Position numbers and translations under genes: made by a program. A stretch of DNA of 46,723 nucleotides from JBEEJZ01 sp046046915 (lineage in GTDB: Bacteria; Pseudomonadota; Gammaproteobacteria; Burkholderiales; Burkholderiaceae_C). The notes under the pieces are model-generated. The model searched no databases, was not told the origin of the DNA, and saw only the letters and a program-made list of their open reading frames with translations. This document shows, in pieces, positions 39,397-46,723 of this stretch (the stretch's first letter is position 1; each line of letters begins with the position of its first letter). The DNA is taken from the NCBI GenBank assembly GCA_046046915.1, contig JBJOIT010000024.1:1-46723 (forward strand). The letters are read 5' to 3'.

Positions 39397-41736
39397 ATGG
39401 CATTGAACCCGCAAGCTACCTCTGCAACCTCACGCTTCGGCAGCGGCCAAGCGGTGCGCCGTCTGGAAGACGATACCTTGTTGCAAGGGCTAGGCCAGTT
39501 CACAGACGATGTCACCGTGCCTGATCTGGCCTACCTGGCCTTTGTGCGCTCGCCCTATCCTCATGCGCAAATTCAGTCCATAGACACCTCTCGCGCGGCC
39601 ACCATGCCCGGCGTTTTGCAGGTGCTGACGGGTGCTGATCTGGTCGCCGCAGGCGTCAAGCCGCTGCCCGGTGTGTCCGGCTACAAGCGGGCCGACAGAT
39701 CGCCCGCTGCCACCTCGCCGCGGCACGCGCTGGCGGTGGGACGGGTGCGTTTTGTGGGCGAACCCGTGGTGGCTGTTGTGGCGGCTACTTTGCAACAGGC
39801 CCGTGATGCGGCTGAGGCGGTGGTGATCGACTTCGACGAGTTGCCCATGGTGGTCCATCCGGCGCTGGCGGTTCAGCCCGGTGCGCCCGTTCTGTGCGAA
39901 CAGGCGCCGGACAACATCTGTGCCCAAACCCACTATGGCGACACTGCTGCTTGCGATGCGGCCTTTGCAAAGGCGGCCCATGTGGTGCAGCTTCAAATCA
40001 CCAACCAGCGTGTGGTGGCGCTCAGCCTGGAGCCCCGCAGCGCCCTGGCCACCTGGGACGCCGACACCCAGCGCATGACCGTGCGCATGAGCACGCAGAC
40101 ACCTTCTGGCGTGCGCGACACCCTGTGCGGTGCACTGGGCATGCCCGCTAGTGCCATGCGCATCCTGGTGGGCGACGTGGGCGGTGGCTTTGGCATGAAG
40201 ACCGGTGCCTACCCCGAAGACCTGGCCCTCGCCTACTGCTGCCGCACCCTGCGGCGCAACGTGAAGTGGGTGGCTGAGCGCAGTGAAGAGTTTGTGGCGA
40301 CTACCCATGGCCGTGATGTGCTCACCCAGGCCGCGCTGGCGCTGGATGCGCAGGGCAAGGCGCTGGGCCTGCGTATCGATACGCTGGCCAATGTGGGCGC
40401 GTACGGCACGGGCGGCGGCGTGGCCATTCAGGTGGAGATAGGCCCGTGGGTGCAGACCAGCGTCTATGACATTCAGACCATCGACTTTTCCTACAAGGCG
40501 GTTCTGACCAACACCGCGCCCACCGGCCCTTATCGGGGCGCGGGCCGGCCCGAGGCCATCTTCATCATCGAACGCCTATGGGACGAGGCCGCACGCCAGA
40601 CCGGCATCGACCGTCTCAGCTTGCGCCGGCGCAACTTCATCCAGCCCGCGCAGCTGCCCTACAAAAACCCCATGGGCCACACCTACGACAGCGGCAACTT
40701 TGAGGCCATCCTCGACCAAGGCCTGGCGCTTGCTGATTGGGCCGGCTTTGAGCAACGTGCTGCTGCCACTGCTGTGCGCGGCCTGCTGCGCGGCCAGGGG
40801 GTGGCCACTTTTCTGGAGTGGACGGGCGCCAATGTGCTGCAAGAGCGGGTGACCGTGTCGGTGCAGGCCAGCGGCGTGATCGAGGTTTTTTCTGCCGTCA
40901 ACGCCATGGGCCAGGGCATTGCCACCTCGCTGGCGCAGCTGGTGGTCGATGCCTTTGGCGTGCCCATGCATCAGGTGCGTGTGGTGCTGGGCGACACCGA
41001 CCGGGGCGATGGTTTTGGCAGCGCCGGCTCACGTTCCATTTTTGTGGGCGGCTCTGCGGTGCAAGTGGGCAGCGAGCGCACGCTCGACAAGGCCCGCCAG
41101 CTGGCCGCCGCCGAGCTGGAAGTCGCCGAACAAGACCTCATCTACGAGCAAGGCCAGTTCAAGGTGCCTGGCACCGATGTGGCGCTGGGCTTGTTTGAGC
41201 TGGCAGGGCGCCAGGCCGATCAACGCATCTTTATCGAATCCACCAGCAAAGTGCAGGCACCCAGCTGGCCCAATGGTTGCCACATGTGCGAGGTCGAAAT
41301 CGATCCGGCCACCGGGAGCGTGGCCGTTGTGGCCTATGCCTCGGTCAACGATGTGGGCCGCGTGGTCAACCCCATGATCGTGCGTGGCCAGCTTGAAGGT
41401 GGCGCTGTGCAGGGCCTGGGCCAGGCCCTGTGCGAACACATGATTTACGACCCACACACTGGGCAACCCGTGACCGGCAGCCTGATGGACTACGCCGCCC
41501 CGAGGGCCGACGCGTTTCCCGAGTTCAAGACCGAAACCAATGAATCCACCCCCTGCCTGACCAACCCCTTGGGCGTCAAAGGCGTGGGCGAACTAGGAAC
41601 CATCGGCGCCACACCCGCCCTGGTCAATGCGGTGGCCGATGCCCTGGCCCGCGCCGGCCTGGCGCACCTGGCCCCGCGCCTTCAGATGCCTCTGTCGCCC
41701 GCCAGGGTGTGGGAGTTGATGAAGGCAGGGGTGTGA
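39397..41736 (+). CDS. Molybdenum hydroxylase large subunit (XDH/CoxL family, form II-like)
   Basis: A 779-aa molybdopterin-binding subunit of the xanthine oxidase family. It has the N-terminal a/b hammerhead domain, GGGFGMKTG, a PYRGAGRPEA active-site stretch (378-387) of the form II CoxL-like type rather than the CO-specific AYRCSFR, and the catalytic Glu732 in GVGELGT. It would hydroxylate an aldehyde or N-heterocycle. The usual 2Fe-2S small and FAD medium subunits are not on either side, which is unusual. No export signal seen. Confidence 0.9.
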   Translation: MALNPQATSATSRFGSGQAVRRLEDDTLLQGLGQFTDDVTVPDLAYLAFVRSPYPHAQIQSIDTSRAATMPGVLQVLTGADLVAAGVKPLPGVSGYKRADRSPAATSPRHALAVGRVRFVGEPVVAVVAATLQQARDAAEAVVIDFDELPMVVHPALAVQPGAPVLCEQAPDNICAQTHYGDTAACDAAFAKAAHVVQLQITNQRVVALSLEPRSALATWDADTQRMTVRMSTQTPSGVRDTLCGALGMPASAMRILVGDVGGGFGMKTGAYPEDLALAYCCRTLRRNVKWVAERSEEFVATTHGRDVLTQAALALDAQGKALGLRIDTLANVGAYGTGGGVAIQVEIGPWVQTSVYDIQTIDFSYKAVLTNTAPTGPYRGAGRPEAIFIIERLWDEAARQTGIDRLSLRRRNFIQPAQLPYKNPMGHTYDSGNFEAILDQGLALADWAGFEQRAAATAVRGLLRGQGVATFLEWTGANVLQERVTVSVQASGVIEVFSAVNAMGQGIATSLAQLVVDAFGVPMHQVRVVLGDTDRGDGFGSAGSRSIFVGGSAVQVGSERTLDKARQLAAAELEVAEQDLIYEQGQFKVPGTDVALGLFELAGRQADQRIFIESTSKVQAPSWPNGCHMCEVEIDPATGSVAVVAYASVNDVGRVVNPMIVRGQLEGGAVQGLGQALCEHMIYDPHTGQPVTGSLMDYAAPRADAFPEFKTETNESTPCLTNPLGVKGVGELGTIGATPALVNAVADALARAGLAHLAPRLQMPLSPARVWELMKAGV

Positions 41737-41785
41737 GGTTTCTCTAGGCTTCTCTCTGTGTACTCTGGGCTCCCATCAAGAGGAA

Positions 41786-42937
41786 CTACCCCCGCGCCTT
41801 CAGCTGTCTGGCCGCCATGGCATAGCCGCCTTCACCGCCATCCACAAAATGGATATGTCGGTCCATCGAGCGCACGAAGCAGGTCATGAGGGCGTGGTCG
41901 CTGTAGTGCAGGCCAAAGCTCAGCTCGCCCTCGTCTTGCAGGGATTGCAGCAAAGCCTCAATCTGAGCGGATTCTTCTTGGGTGACGTCCAGCACAGCCC
42001 TGAACACATCGTCCAGTTTGAGGTGGTCGGTGCTTTGGGTCAGGCCGCGCACGTACTTGCCGGCGGCCGTGTTGGGGTTTTGGGCTTGCAGCTTGACCAG
42101 GCCGGAAAACAGGCCAGTCAGGGCCCAGATGCCAGCGTATTTGAGCGCCCGCCACAGGGGGTGACCCACCCGGTAACGCAGCTCGGTGCCCAGGTGCTTG
42201 GGTGGCCAGGTCAGCGGCAGGTTGTTGGCGCGTACCGGGTTGGCCTGGGGCACCAGTGTTTCGATGTGTCTGATAAGTTGCTGGAGTTTGCCCAGGTCGT
42301 GGTTGCTGACCCTGACCAGCAGCGTCATGATGCGGCCTCGGGTGGCGGGCACGTTGTTCCAGCGGCACTCCAGACCTTCTACTGACAGGGCCTCGGTGCT
42401 TGGGGCAGGCGTCGTGGCTTCAACGCGGTAGTGCTCGGGCATCGTCTTGACCAGTTCTTCGGCCAGTGACATGCCGCCGCCACAAAACAGCGCCATGTCC
42501 ATTTGCCCGGCCAGACCGTGGCGTGCCACCCGCACCTCTGCGCCGCGCGAGCGGACGTCTGCCACGGGCACACAGCCCACGCGCAGTTGCAGCCCGGTGC
42601 TGGCCAGGGCGCGCTCACTCAGGGCCAGCCACGCGTGGCCGACGGCGGCGCGCATCAAGGGGGGCACCACCACTGTGGCGCCGTCACCCCCAAAGGTGTA
42701 GGCAATGTTGTCGTCGCCACACGCGTTGGTCGCCGCCACGATGCATGCCGCACCCAGTGCGTTGACTTCCTTGTAATGCCCCTGCGAAATGGCCCGTGTG
42801 GACCCGGCGACATCGGCCACAAAAATCAGCCAGTCGTCGGGTAGGGGTGTAAACGACTCTGCTCGTGTCCAGTCGGACAGGCGGCTGAGTTTGCTGGTCT
42901 GCGCATGGACGGACAGTGCCGCGTGGGTATTAAGCAT
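41786..42937 (-). CDS. DUF3095 protein, class III nucleotidyl cyclase-like
   Basis: A 383-aa protein. The N-terminal half resembles a class III adenylate/guanylate cyclase core: FVADVAGSTRAI (Asp42) and YTFGGDGATVVVP (Asp85) stand where the two metal-binding Asp lie in cyclases. The C-terminal half (about 250-380) is DUF3095-specific. Function is not established; nucleotide cyclisation is an inference. Transcribed toward the molybdenum hydroxylase gene, with a 49-bp gap and no terminator seen. Confidence 0.8.
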   Translation of the reverse strand: MLNTHAALSVHAQTSKLSRLSDWTRAESFTPLPDDWLIFVADVAGSTRAISQGHYKEVNALGAACIVAATNACGDDNIAYTFGGDGATVVVPPLMRAAVGHAWLALSERALASTGLQLRVGCVPVADVRSRGAEVRVARHGLAGQMDMALFCGGGMSLAEELVKTMPEHYRVEATTPAPSTEALSVEGLECRWNNVPATRGRIMTLLVRVSNHDLGKLQQLIRHIETLVPQANPVRANNLPLTWPPKHLGTELRYRVGHPLWRALKYAGIWALTGLFSGLVKLQAQNPNTAAGKYVRGLTQSTDHLKLDDVFRAVLDVTQEESAQIEALLQSLQDEGELSFGLHYSDHALMTCFVRSMDRHIHFVDGGEGGYAMAARQLKARG

Positions 42938-42968
42938 TGTTGAGGAGTTCTTGCATGACAGCTAGTTT

Positions 42969-43463
42969 TCAAGCCTTGGCGGAGTTCAGGCGCAGCATCA
43001 GCGTCATGGGATGCAGCGGCGAGGCCTGAAAACCATAGTGTTCATAAAACAGTTTTCCCCGGTCGTTGAGTGCGTGAACGAGCAAGGCTCGCACGCCGGC
43101 GTTCTGTGACACCGCAACGGCACGTTGAACCGCGTCCTGAAGCAATGCAGCCCCAAGCTTGATGCCTTGGGCTCGATGGTCGATGGCGAGCCTGGCCAGT
43201 ACCAACACCGGGATGGGGTCGGGCATGTTCCGTCGCACACCACTTGAGGCCATTTGGTGTGATACGGCACCTGCCGCCATGGCGTAGTAGCCGACCGCCC
43301 GATCTTCCTCATCCGCAAGGACGAAGGTGCGGCTTGCGCCGCTGAGTTGATTAGCCAGTGCCCTGCGCTTGAGCCAATCGTCCAGACTGGCCTCCCCGCA
43401 CGAGAACTCGGTCAGACGGTGGGCCGCGGTGAGGGCTTGCGGCGCACTCAGTTGCAAGTTCAT
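42969..43463 (-). CDS. GNAT acetyltransferase toxin (TacT/AtaT-like)
   Basis: A 164-aa GNAT protein. It has the toxin-family N-terminus (LTEFSCGEASLDDWLKRRALANQLSGASRTFV), the acetyl-CoA loop RAQGIKLG (97-104) and the LFYEHYGF segment with Tyr140/143. Family toxins acetylate the amino group of charged tRNAs and block translation. It overlaps the DUF1778 antitoxin gene by four bases (ATGA), the standard antitoxin-toxin order. Confidence 0.9.
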   Translation of the reverse strand: MNLQLSAPQALTAAHRLTEFSCGEASLDDWLKRRALANQLSGASRTFVLADEEDRAVGYYAMAAGAVSHQMASSGVRRNMPDPIPVLVLARLAIDHRAQGIKLGAALLQDAVQRAVAVSQNAGVRALLVHALNDRGKLFYEHYGFQASPLHPMTLMLRLNSAKA

Positions 43464-43732
43464 GCGACGCCGGCATTCCAGGGCGCTTTGACCGCCATCA
43501 GGCGCTCAAGTCCGGCGTCAGGGCCAGGTGGTGCATCCAGCATGGCGGTGAACTGCATGAACTTTTCCGCATCCAGGTTAAAAAAGACCTGATCCAAGAC
43601 CACGGACTGCGCTCTGTCACAGGCAGCTTCAAGCATGAAGTCCGAACGGTTCTTGCCCAGCAGACTGGCCGCGTGGTCGATGAGGTCACGCTGCTCGGGC
43701 AGGGCCCGCAAGTTGATGGCGGCATCGCGCAT
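43460..43732 (-). CDS. DUF1778 ribbon-helix-helix antitoxin (TacA-like)
   Basis: A 90-aa DUF1778 protein. The N-terminal ribbon-helix-helix (MRDAAINLRALPEQRDLIDHAA...GKNRSDFMLEAAC) binds DNA, and the C-terminal tail should wrap and block the toxin. The ATG at 43732 follows AGGAG; an extension to 43756 is less likely. It probably represses its own operon through the palindrome just upstream. Confidence 0.9.
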   Translation of the reverse strand: MRDAAINLRALPEQRDLIDHAASLLGKNRSDFMLEAACDRAQSVVLDQVFFNLDAEKFMQFTAMLDAPPGPDAGLERLMAVKAPWNAGVA

Positions 43733-43745
43733 GGGTCGCTCCTTG

Positions 43746-43799
43746 TTTGCATACACGCTAGATATACAAATTGTGAGGTTGGTGTGTAGCTGTTGTCAA
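43746..43799 (-). promoter_or_regulatory. Promoter and operator of the toxin-antitoxin operon
   Basis: On the minus strand, a perfect -35 TTGACA (43794-43799), an 18-bp spacer and -10 CACAAT (43770-43775). An imperfect palindrome TTTGCATA (43746-43753) / TATACAAA (43763-43770), 7 of 8 matching, covers the start of transcription. Likely binding site of the DUF1778 antitoxin. Confidence 0.55.
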
Positions 43800-44140
43800 T
43801 ACGCAATTGGCTTGGCATTCGCTTCAAATTTCTAGGCAAGGCGCTCCAGCAGCCAGCCTTGGTCGTTCGGTTGCAGGTTCAGGATGGCAAAGCACCACAA
43901 CAAATCAAATCAATTTATAAAACATGTATCGCATCAGATGTGAAGTCATCCAAGGCTTCAATACGGCCTGGCGACACTAGGGTTAACCCTTAAATCACTG
44001 AAAAATATGAGAAATTTGGCACCTAAAGCCATTTGAACTGGGTAGTGGGTGGACGAATAGCTTGTCATAGCTGGCATCAACGTGATACAGTTTTCGGAGT
44101 TTTTCTGCAAATTGTGTAATTTGTAGATGCGGCGCTGGCT
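43800..44140. other. Non-coding gap before paaN
   Basis: No gene is supported. It is AT-richer than its surroundings and holds a 12-bp palindrome AGGGTTAACCCT at 43979-43990 and a possible -10 (TGTAAT) near 44115-44120 for paaN. Confidence 0.5.
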
Positions 44141-44154
44141 TTGATCCTGATCAA
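44141..44154. promoter_or_regulatory. Perfect FNR-type box before paaN
   Basis: TTGAT-CCTG-ATCAA matches the FNR consensus exactly. Its centre is only about 35 bp before the paaN ATG, a position that suits repression better than activation. Confidence 0.6.
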
Positions 44155-44182
44155 GCTTTTTTCGTCTATCCCTGGAGATTTC

Positions 44183-45850
44183 ATGTCCCACCCATTGCTC
44201 GCCAAGCACCAAGCCACTCTGGATGGCGCTCTTCACGCCATCGCCACCCGTGGCTACTGGTCTGCCTACAGCGAAATGCCCAGCCCCCGGGTGTATGGCG
44301 AAACGGCGGCAGACGACGGCAAGCGTGCTTTTGACGCGCACCTGGGCCAAAACTTCGATTTGGTCCAGCCCGGCCAAACCGCCTGGGGTGGTGCCGAGGC
44401 TTCGCCCTATGGTGTGCCGCTGGATGTGCGCTACCCCATGTGTGACCACGAGACGCTGGTGGCAGCGGGTCAGGCCGCCATGGCCGGTTGGCAGGCTGCT
44501 GGCGCTGCCGGTCGCACCGGCATGTGCCTGGAGATGCTGGATCGCTTGAACAAACAAAGTTTCGAGATTGCCCACGCCGTGATGATGACCACTGGCCAAG
44601 GCTGGATGATGGCGTTTCAGGCGGGTGGCCCGCACGCCCAAGACCGGGGCCTGGAGGCCGTGGCCTACGCCTGGCGGGAACAAAGCTTTGTGCCGGCCGA
44701 GGCCACCTGGGAAAAGCCCCAGGGCAAGAACCCACCCCTGGTCATGAAGAAGCACTTTGAAGTGGTGGGGCGTGGCGTGGGTCTGGTGGTGGGCTGTGGC
44801 ACCTTCCCCACTTGGAACACCTACCCCGGCCTGTTTGCCGCGCTGGCCACGGGCAATGCGGTCATCGTCAAGCCGCACAGCAATGCCATCCTGCCCGCGG
44901 CCATCACCGTGCGCACCATCCGCGCCGTGCTGGCTGAAAATGGCATCGACCCCAATCTGGTCACCCTGTGCGTCACCGACAAGCGCAGCACTACCCAGGC
45001 GCTGGCTACGCACCCTGCGGTCAAGTCGGTCGATTTCACGGGTAGCAATGTATTTGGTCAATGGCTCATCGAGCACTGCAAGCAGGCCCAGGTGTATGCC
45101 GAGCTGGCCGGTGTGAACAACATCGTCATCGACAGCACCAGCTCCTACAAGGCCATGCTGGGCAACCTGGCGTTCACGCTCTCCCTGTACTCCGGCCAGA
45201 TGTGCACCACCTCGCAGGCCATCATCGTGCCGGCCAGTGGCATCGACACCGACGAAGGTCACAAGAGCTATGACGAGGTGTGTGCCGACCTGGCCAAAGC
45301 GGTGGAGCGGTTTTTGAGCAAACCCGAAGTGGCCTGCGCCGTGCTGGGTGCCATTCAGTCGGACGCCACCAACGAGCGTGTGGACCTGGCCAACAGCGGG
45401 CAACTGGGCCGTGTGGTGCTGGCCTCGCAAACCCTCAGCAACCCCGAATACCCTGCCGCCAAAGTGCGCACCCCGGTGCTGCTGGCCTGCGAAGCGGCTG
45501 ACGAGGCCGCCTACATGGAAGAGCGTTTCGGCCCCATCAGCTTCATCGTCAAGGCAGCCGATACGGCAGCCGCCATTGCGCTGTCTGAGCGCATCGTCAG
45601 CACCCACGGCGCGCTCACCGTGGGCCTGTATTCAAGTCAGCAGACCGTGATCGACGCCATGACCCAGGCCACCTGGCGTGGCAAGGTGGCCTTGTCCATC
45701 AACCTCACCAGCGGCGTGTTCGTCAACCAGTCGGCAGCGTTTTCTGACTACCACGGCACCGGCGGCAACCCCGCGGCCAATGCCTCGTATGCGGATTCGG
45801 CCTTTGTGGCCAACCGCTTCCGCGTGGTGCAGCGTCGCTACCACGTCTGA
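44183..45850 (+). CDS. paaN: Phenylacetic acid degradation protein PaaN (aldehyde dehydrogenase)
   Basis: A 555-aa ALDH-superfamily protein matching the PaaN subgroup (RGYWSAYSEMPSPRVYGE, GGPHAQDRGLEA, VVGCGTFPTWNTYPGLFAALATGNAVIVKPH). The catalytic Cys341 lies in SGQMCTTSQ and the general-base Glu307 in YAELAGVN. In the aerobic phenylacetyl-CoA pathway it oxidises the ring-opened semialdehyde-CoA. It lacks the hydratase domain of PaaZ. The ATG at 44183 follows GGAG; a TTG at 44141 lies inside the FNR box. paaG follows after 11 bp. Confidence 0.92.
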   Translation: MSHPLLAKHQATLDGALHAIATRGYWSAYSEMPSPRVYGETAADDGKRAFDAHLGQNFDLVQPGQTAWGGAEASPYGVPLDVRYPMCDHETLVAAGQAAMAGWQAAGAAGRTGMCLEMLDRLNKQSFEIAHAVMMTTGQGWMMAFQAGGPHAQDRGLEAVAYAWREQSFVPAEATWEKPQGKNPPLVMKKHFEVVGRGVGLVVGCGTFPTWNTYPGLFAALATGNAVIVKPHSNAILPAAITVRTIRAVLAENGIDPNLVTLCVTDKRSTTQALATHPAVKSVDFTGSNVFGQWLIEHCKQAQVYAELAGVNNIVIDSTSSYKAMLGNLAFTLSLYSGQMCTTSQAIIVPASGIDTDEGHKSYDEVCADLAKAVERFLSKPEVACAVLGAIQSDATNERVDLANSGQLGRVVLASQTLSNPEYPAAKVRTPVLLACEAADEAAYMEERFGPISFIVKAADTAAAIALSERIVSTHGALTVGLYSSQQTVIDAMTQATWRGKVALSINLTSGVFVNQSAAFSDYHGTGGNPAANASYADSAFVANRFRVVQRRYHV

Positions 45851-45861
45851 GGTCCCGCGCC

Positions 45862-46659
45862 ATGGCCTTTGAAAACATCGTCTTCGAGGTGCAGGGTGGC
45901 GTGGCCCGCCTCACCCTGAATCGCCCGGACAAGATGAACAGCTTTAACGCGGCCATGCATGGCGAGCTGCGCGAGGCGCTGGATCAGGTTCAGGCCGACC
46001 CCGCCGTGCGCGTGCTGGTGCTGACTGGCGCCGGCCGGGGTTTTTGTGCCGGGCAGGACCTGGCCGATGCCGAAGTGCGCTTTGTGCCTGGCGACACCCC
46101 GCCCGACCTGGGCGATGTGGTGGAACGCCATTACAAGCCGCTCATCTTGCGCCTGGCCCAGCTGCGTGTGCCCACCCTGGCGGCAGTCAACGGCATGGCC
46201 GCCGGCGCTGGCGCCAGTTTGGCACTGGCTTGCGACATGGTGGTGGCCACACAGTCGGCGGCGTTTTTGTTGCCCTTCGCCAAGATAGGCCTGATACCCG
46301 ATACCGCCTGCTCCTGGCTGGTGCCCCAGCGTCTGGGGCAGGCCCGTGCACTGGGCTTGGCCATGACCGGCCAGAAACTGCCCGCGGCCCAGGCGGCCGA
46401 TTGGGGCCTGATCTGGGAAGCCGTGGCAGACGACGCCTTTGCCGCGCGCATCGACACCCTGGCACAGCAGCTGGCGGCCATGCCCACCCAGGCACTGGTG
46501 CGCACACGCCAGCTGATGCAGGCCGGGCGCACCCACACCCTTGAACAACAGCTCGACGCCGAGGCCCAGGCCATGCGCGAACTGGGCCGCAGTGCCGACT
46601 ATGTGGAAGGCGTAGCCGCCTTTCTGGAAAAACGCGCCCCCCGCTTCACGGGCCAATAA
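45862..46659 (+). CDS. paaG: 2-(1,2-epoxy-1,2-dihydrophenyl)acetyl-CoA isomerase PaaG
   Basis: A 265-aa crotonase-fold enzyme. The oxyanion-hole segments are FCAGQDL (61-67) and GMAAGAGASL (111-120), and Asp147 in GLIPDTACSW is the likely catalytic acid of PaaG-type isomerases. It converts the ring-epoxide to the oxepin-CoA. Its place right behind paaN supports the assignment over a general enoyl-CoA hydratase. Confidence 0.9.
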   Translation: MAFENIVFEVQGGVARLTLNRPDKMNSFNAAMHGELREALDQVQADPAVRVLVLTGAGRGFCAGQDLADAEVRFVPGDTPPDLGDVVERHYKPLILRLAQLRVPTLAAVNGMAAGAGASLALACDMVVATQSAAFLLPFAKIGLIPDTACSWLVPQRLGQARALGLAMTGQKLPAAQAADWGLIWEAVADDAFAARIDTLAQQLAAMPTQALVRTRQLMQAGRTHTLEQQLDAEAQAMRELGRSADYVEGVAAFLEKRAPRFTGQ

Positions 46660-46683
46660 AGCCCAAAGCCCAGGACCCCCGCC

Positions 46684-46723
46684 ATGAACACCACCAACAC
46701 CGACCTTCAGCCCATCCCCACTG
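46684..46723 (+). CDS. Start of a downstream gene, cut by the window edge
   Basis: An ATG 24 bp after the paaG stop opens a frame reading MNTTNTDLQPIPT to the end of the window. By context it is probably the next paa gene, but 13 residues do not identify it. Confidence 0.45.
   Translation, partial: MNTTNTDLQPIPT

Noticed and set aside
43958..45607. 549-aa open frame antisense to paaN
   Set aside because: It mirrors a GC-rich, codon-biased gene; the product is Gly/His/Arg-rich without a domain, and paaN on the other strand is unambiguous.

Overview
The window is a chromosomal segment of a betaproteobacterium, most likely family Comamonadaceae (Rhodoferax/Polaromonas/Acidovorax-like). This rests on gene order and protein style: rpmH-rnpA-yidD-yidC next to dnaA-dnaN-gyrB, min genes and an IF-1 gene close by, and mnmG-rsmG-LysE-parA-hydrolase-parB. 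The genus cannot be fixed from sequence alone. The window holds the replication-origin neighbourhood plus a metabolic arm on its right side. No rRNA, tRNA, CRISPR array, insertion sequence or prophage was seen.

Left part (1-9.3 kb): a glycine-rich RRM RNA-binding protein; a leftward kdsD-kdsC-lptC-SDR operon (Kdo synthesis and LPS export); a divergent KefB/KefC-like cation/proton antiporter; leftward mnmE (tRNA wobble-uridine modification) and a 2Fe-2S ferredoxin. A leftward rpmH-rnpA-yidD-yidC operon follows, with a recognisable promoter before rpmH and a terminator after yidC.

Origin region (10.2-21 kb): the rpmH/dnaA gap has a DnaA box overlapping the -35 of the dnaA promoter. It is followed by dnaA, dnaN and gyrB, then leftward infA and minC-minD-minE. 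A 418-bp AT-rich gap upstream of minC carries a second, stronger-looking inverted pair of perfect DnaA boxes around an AT-rich core. Beyond it lie a Spy-like periplasmic protein, rdgC, a DUF2892 protein and copZ (all leftward), and copA (rightward, with an FNR-like site upstream); spy, copZ and copA form a small copper group.

Segregation region (23.4-30.8 kb): a beta-class GST, then rightward mnmG, rsmG, a LysE exporter, parA, an RBBP9-type serine hydrolase, parB and a membrane-anchored methyltransferase. A perfect 16-bp parS lies inside mnmG and a near-perfect one inside rsmG, so the ParB loading sites sit in coding sequence just upstream of parAB.

Right part (30.9-46.7 kb), visibly more GC-rich: a response regulator with a degenerate HD-GYP domain, an FAD-linked 2-hydroxyacid dehydrogenase, a PduO-type cobalamin adenosyltransferase, and a glutarate module (LysR regulator, gcdH, class III CoA-transferase) with a perfect 20-bp inverted repeat between the last two genes. 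Then come a DMT transporter, a flavin reductase, an orphan CoxL-like molybdenum hydroxylase large subunit, a DUF3095 protein resembling a class III nucleotidyl cyclase, a GNAT/DUF1778 toxin-antitoxin pair with a palindromic operator, and the start of a phenylacetate catabolic operon (paaN-paaG-) behind a perfect FNR-type box.
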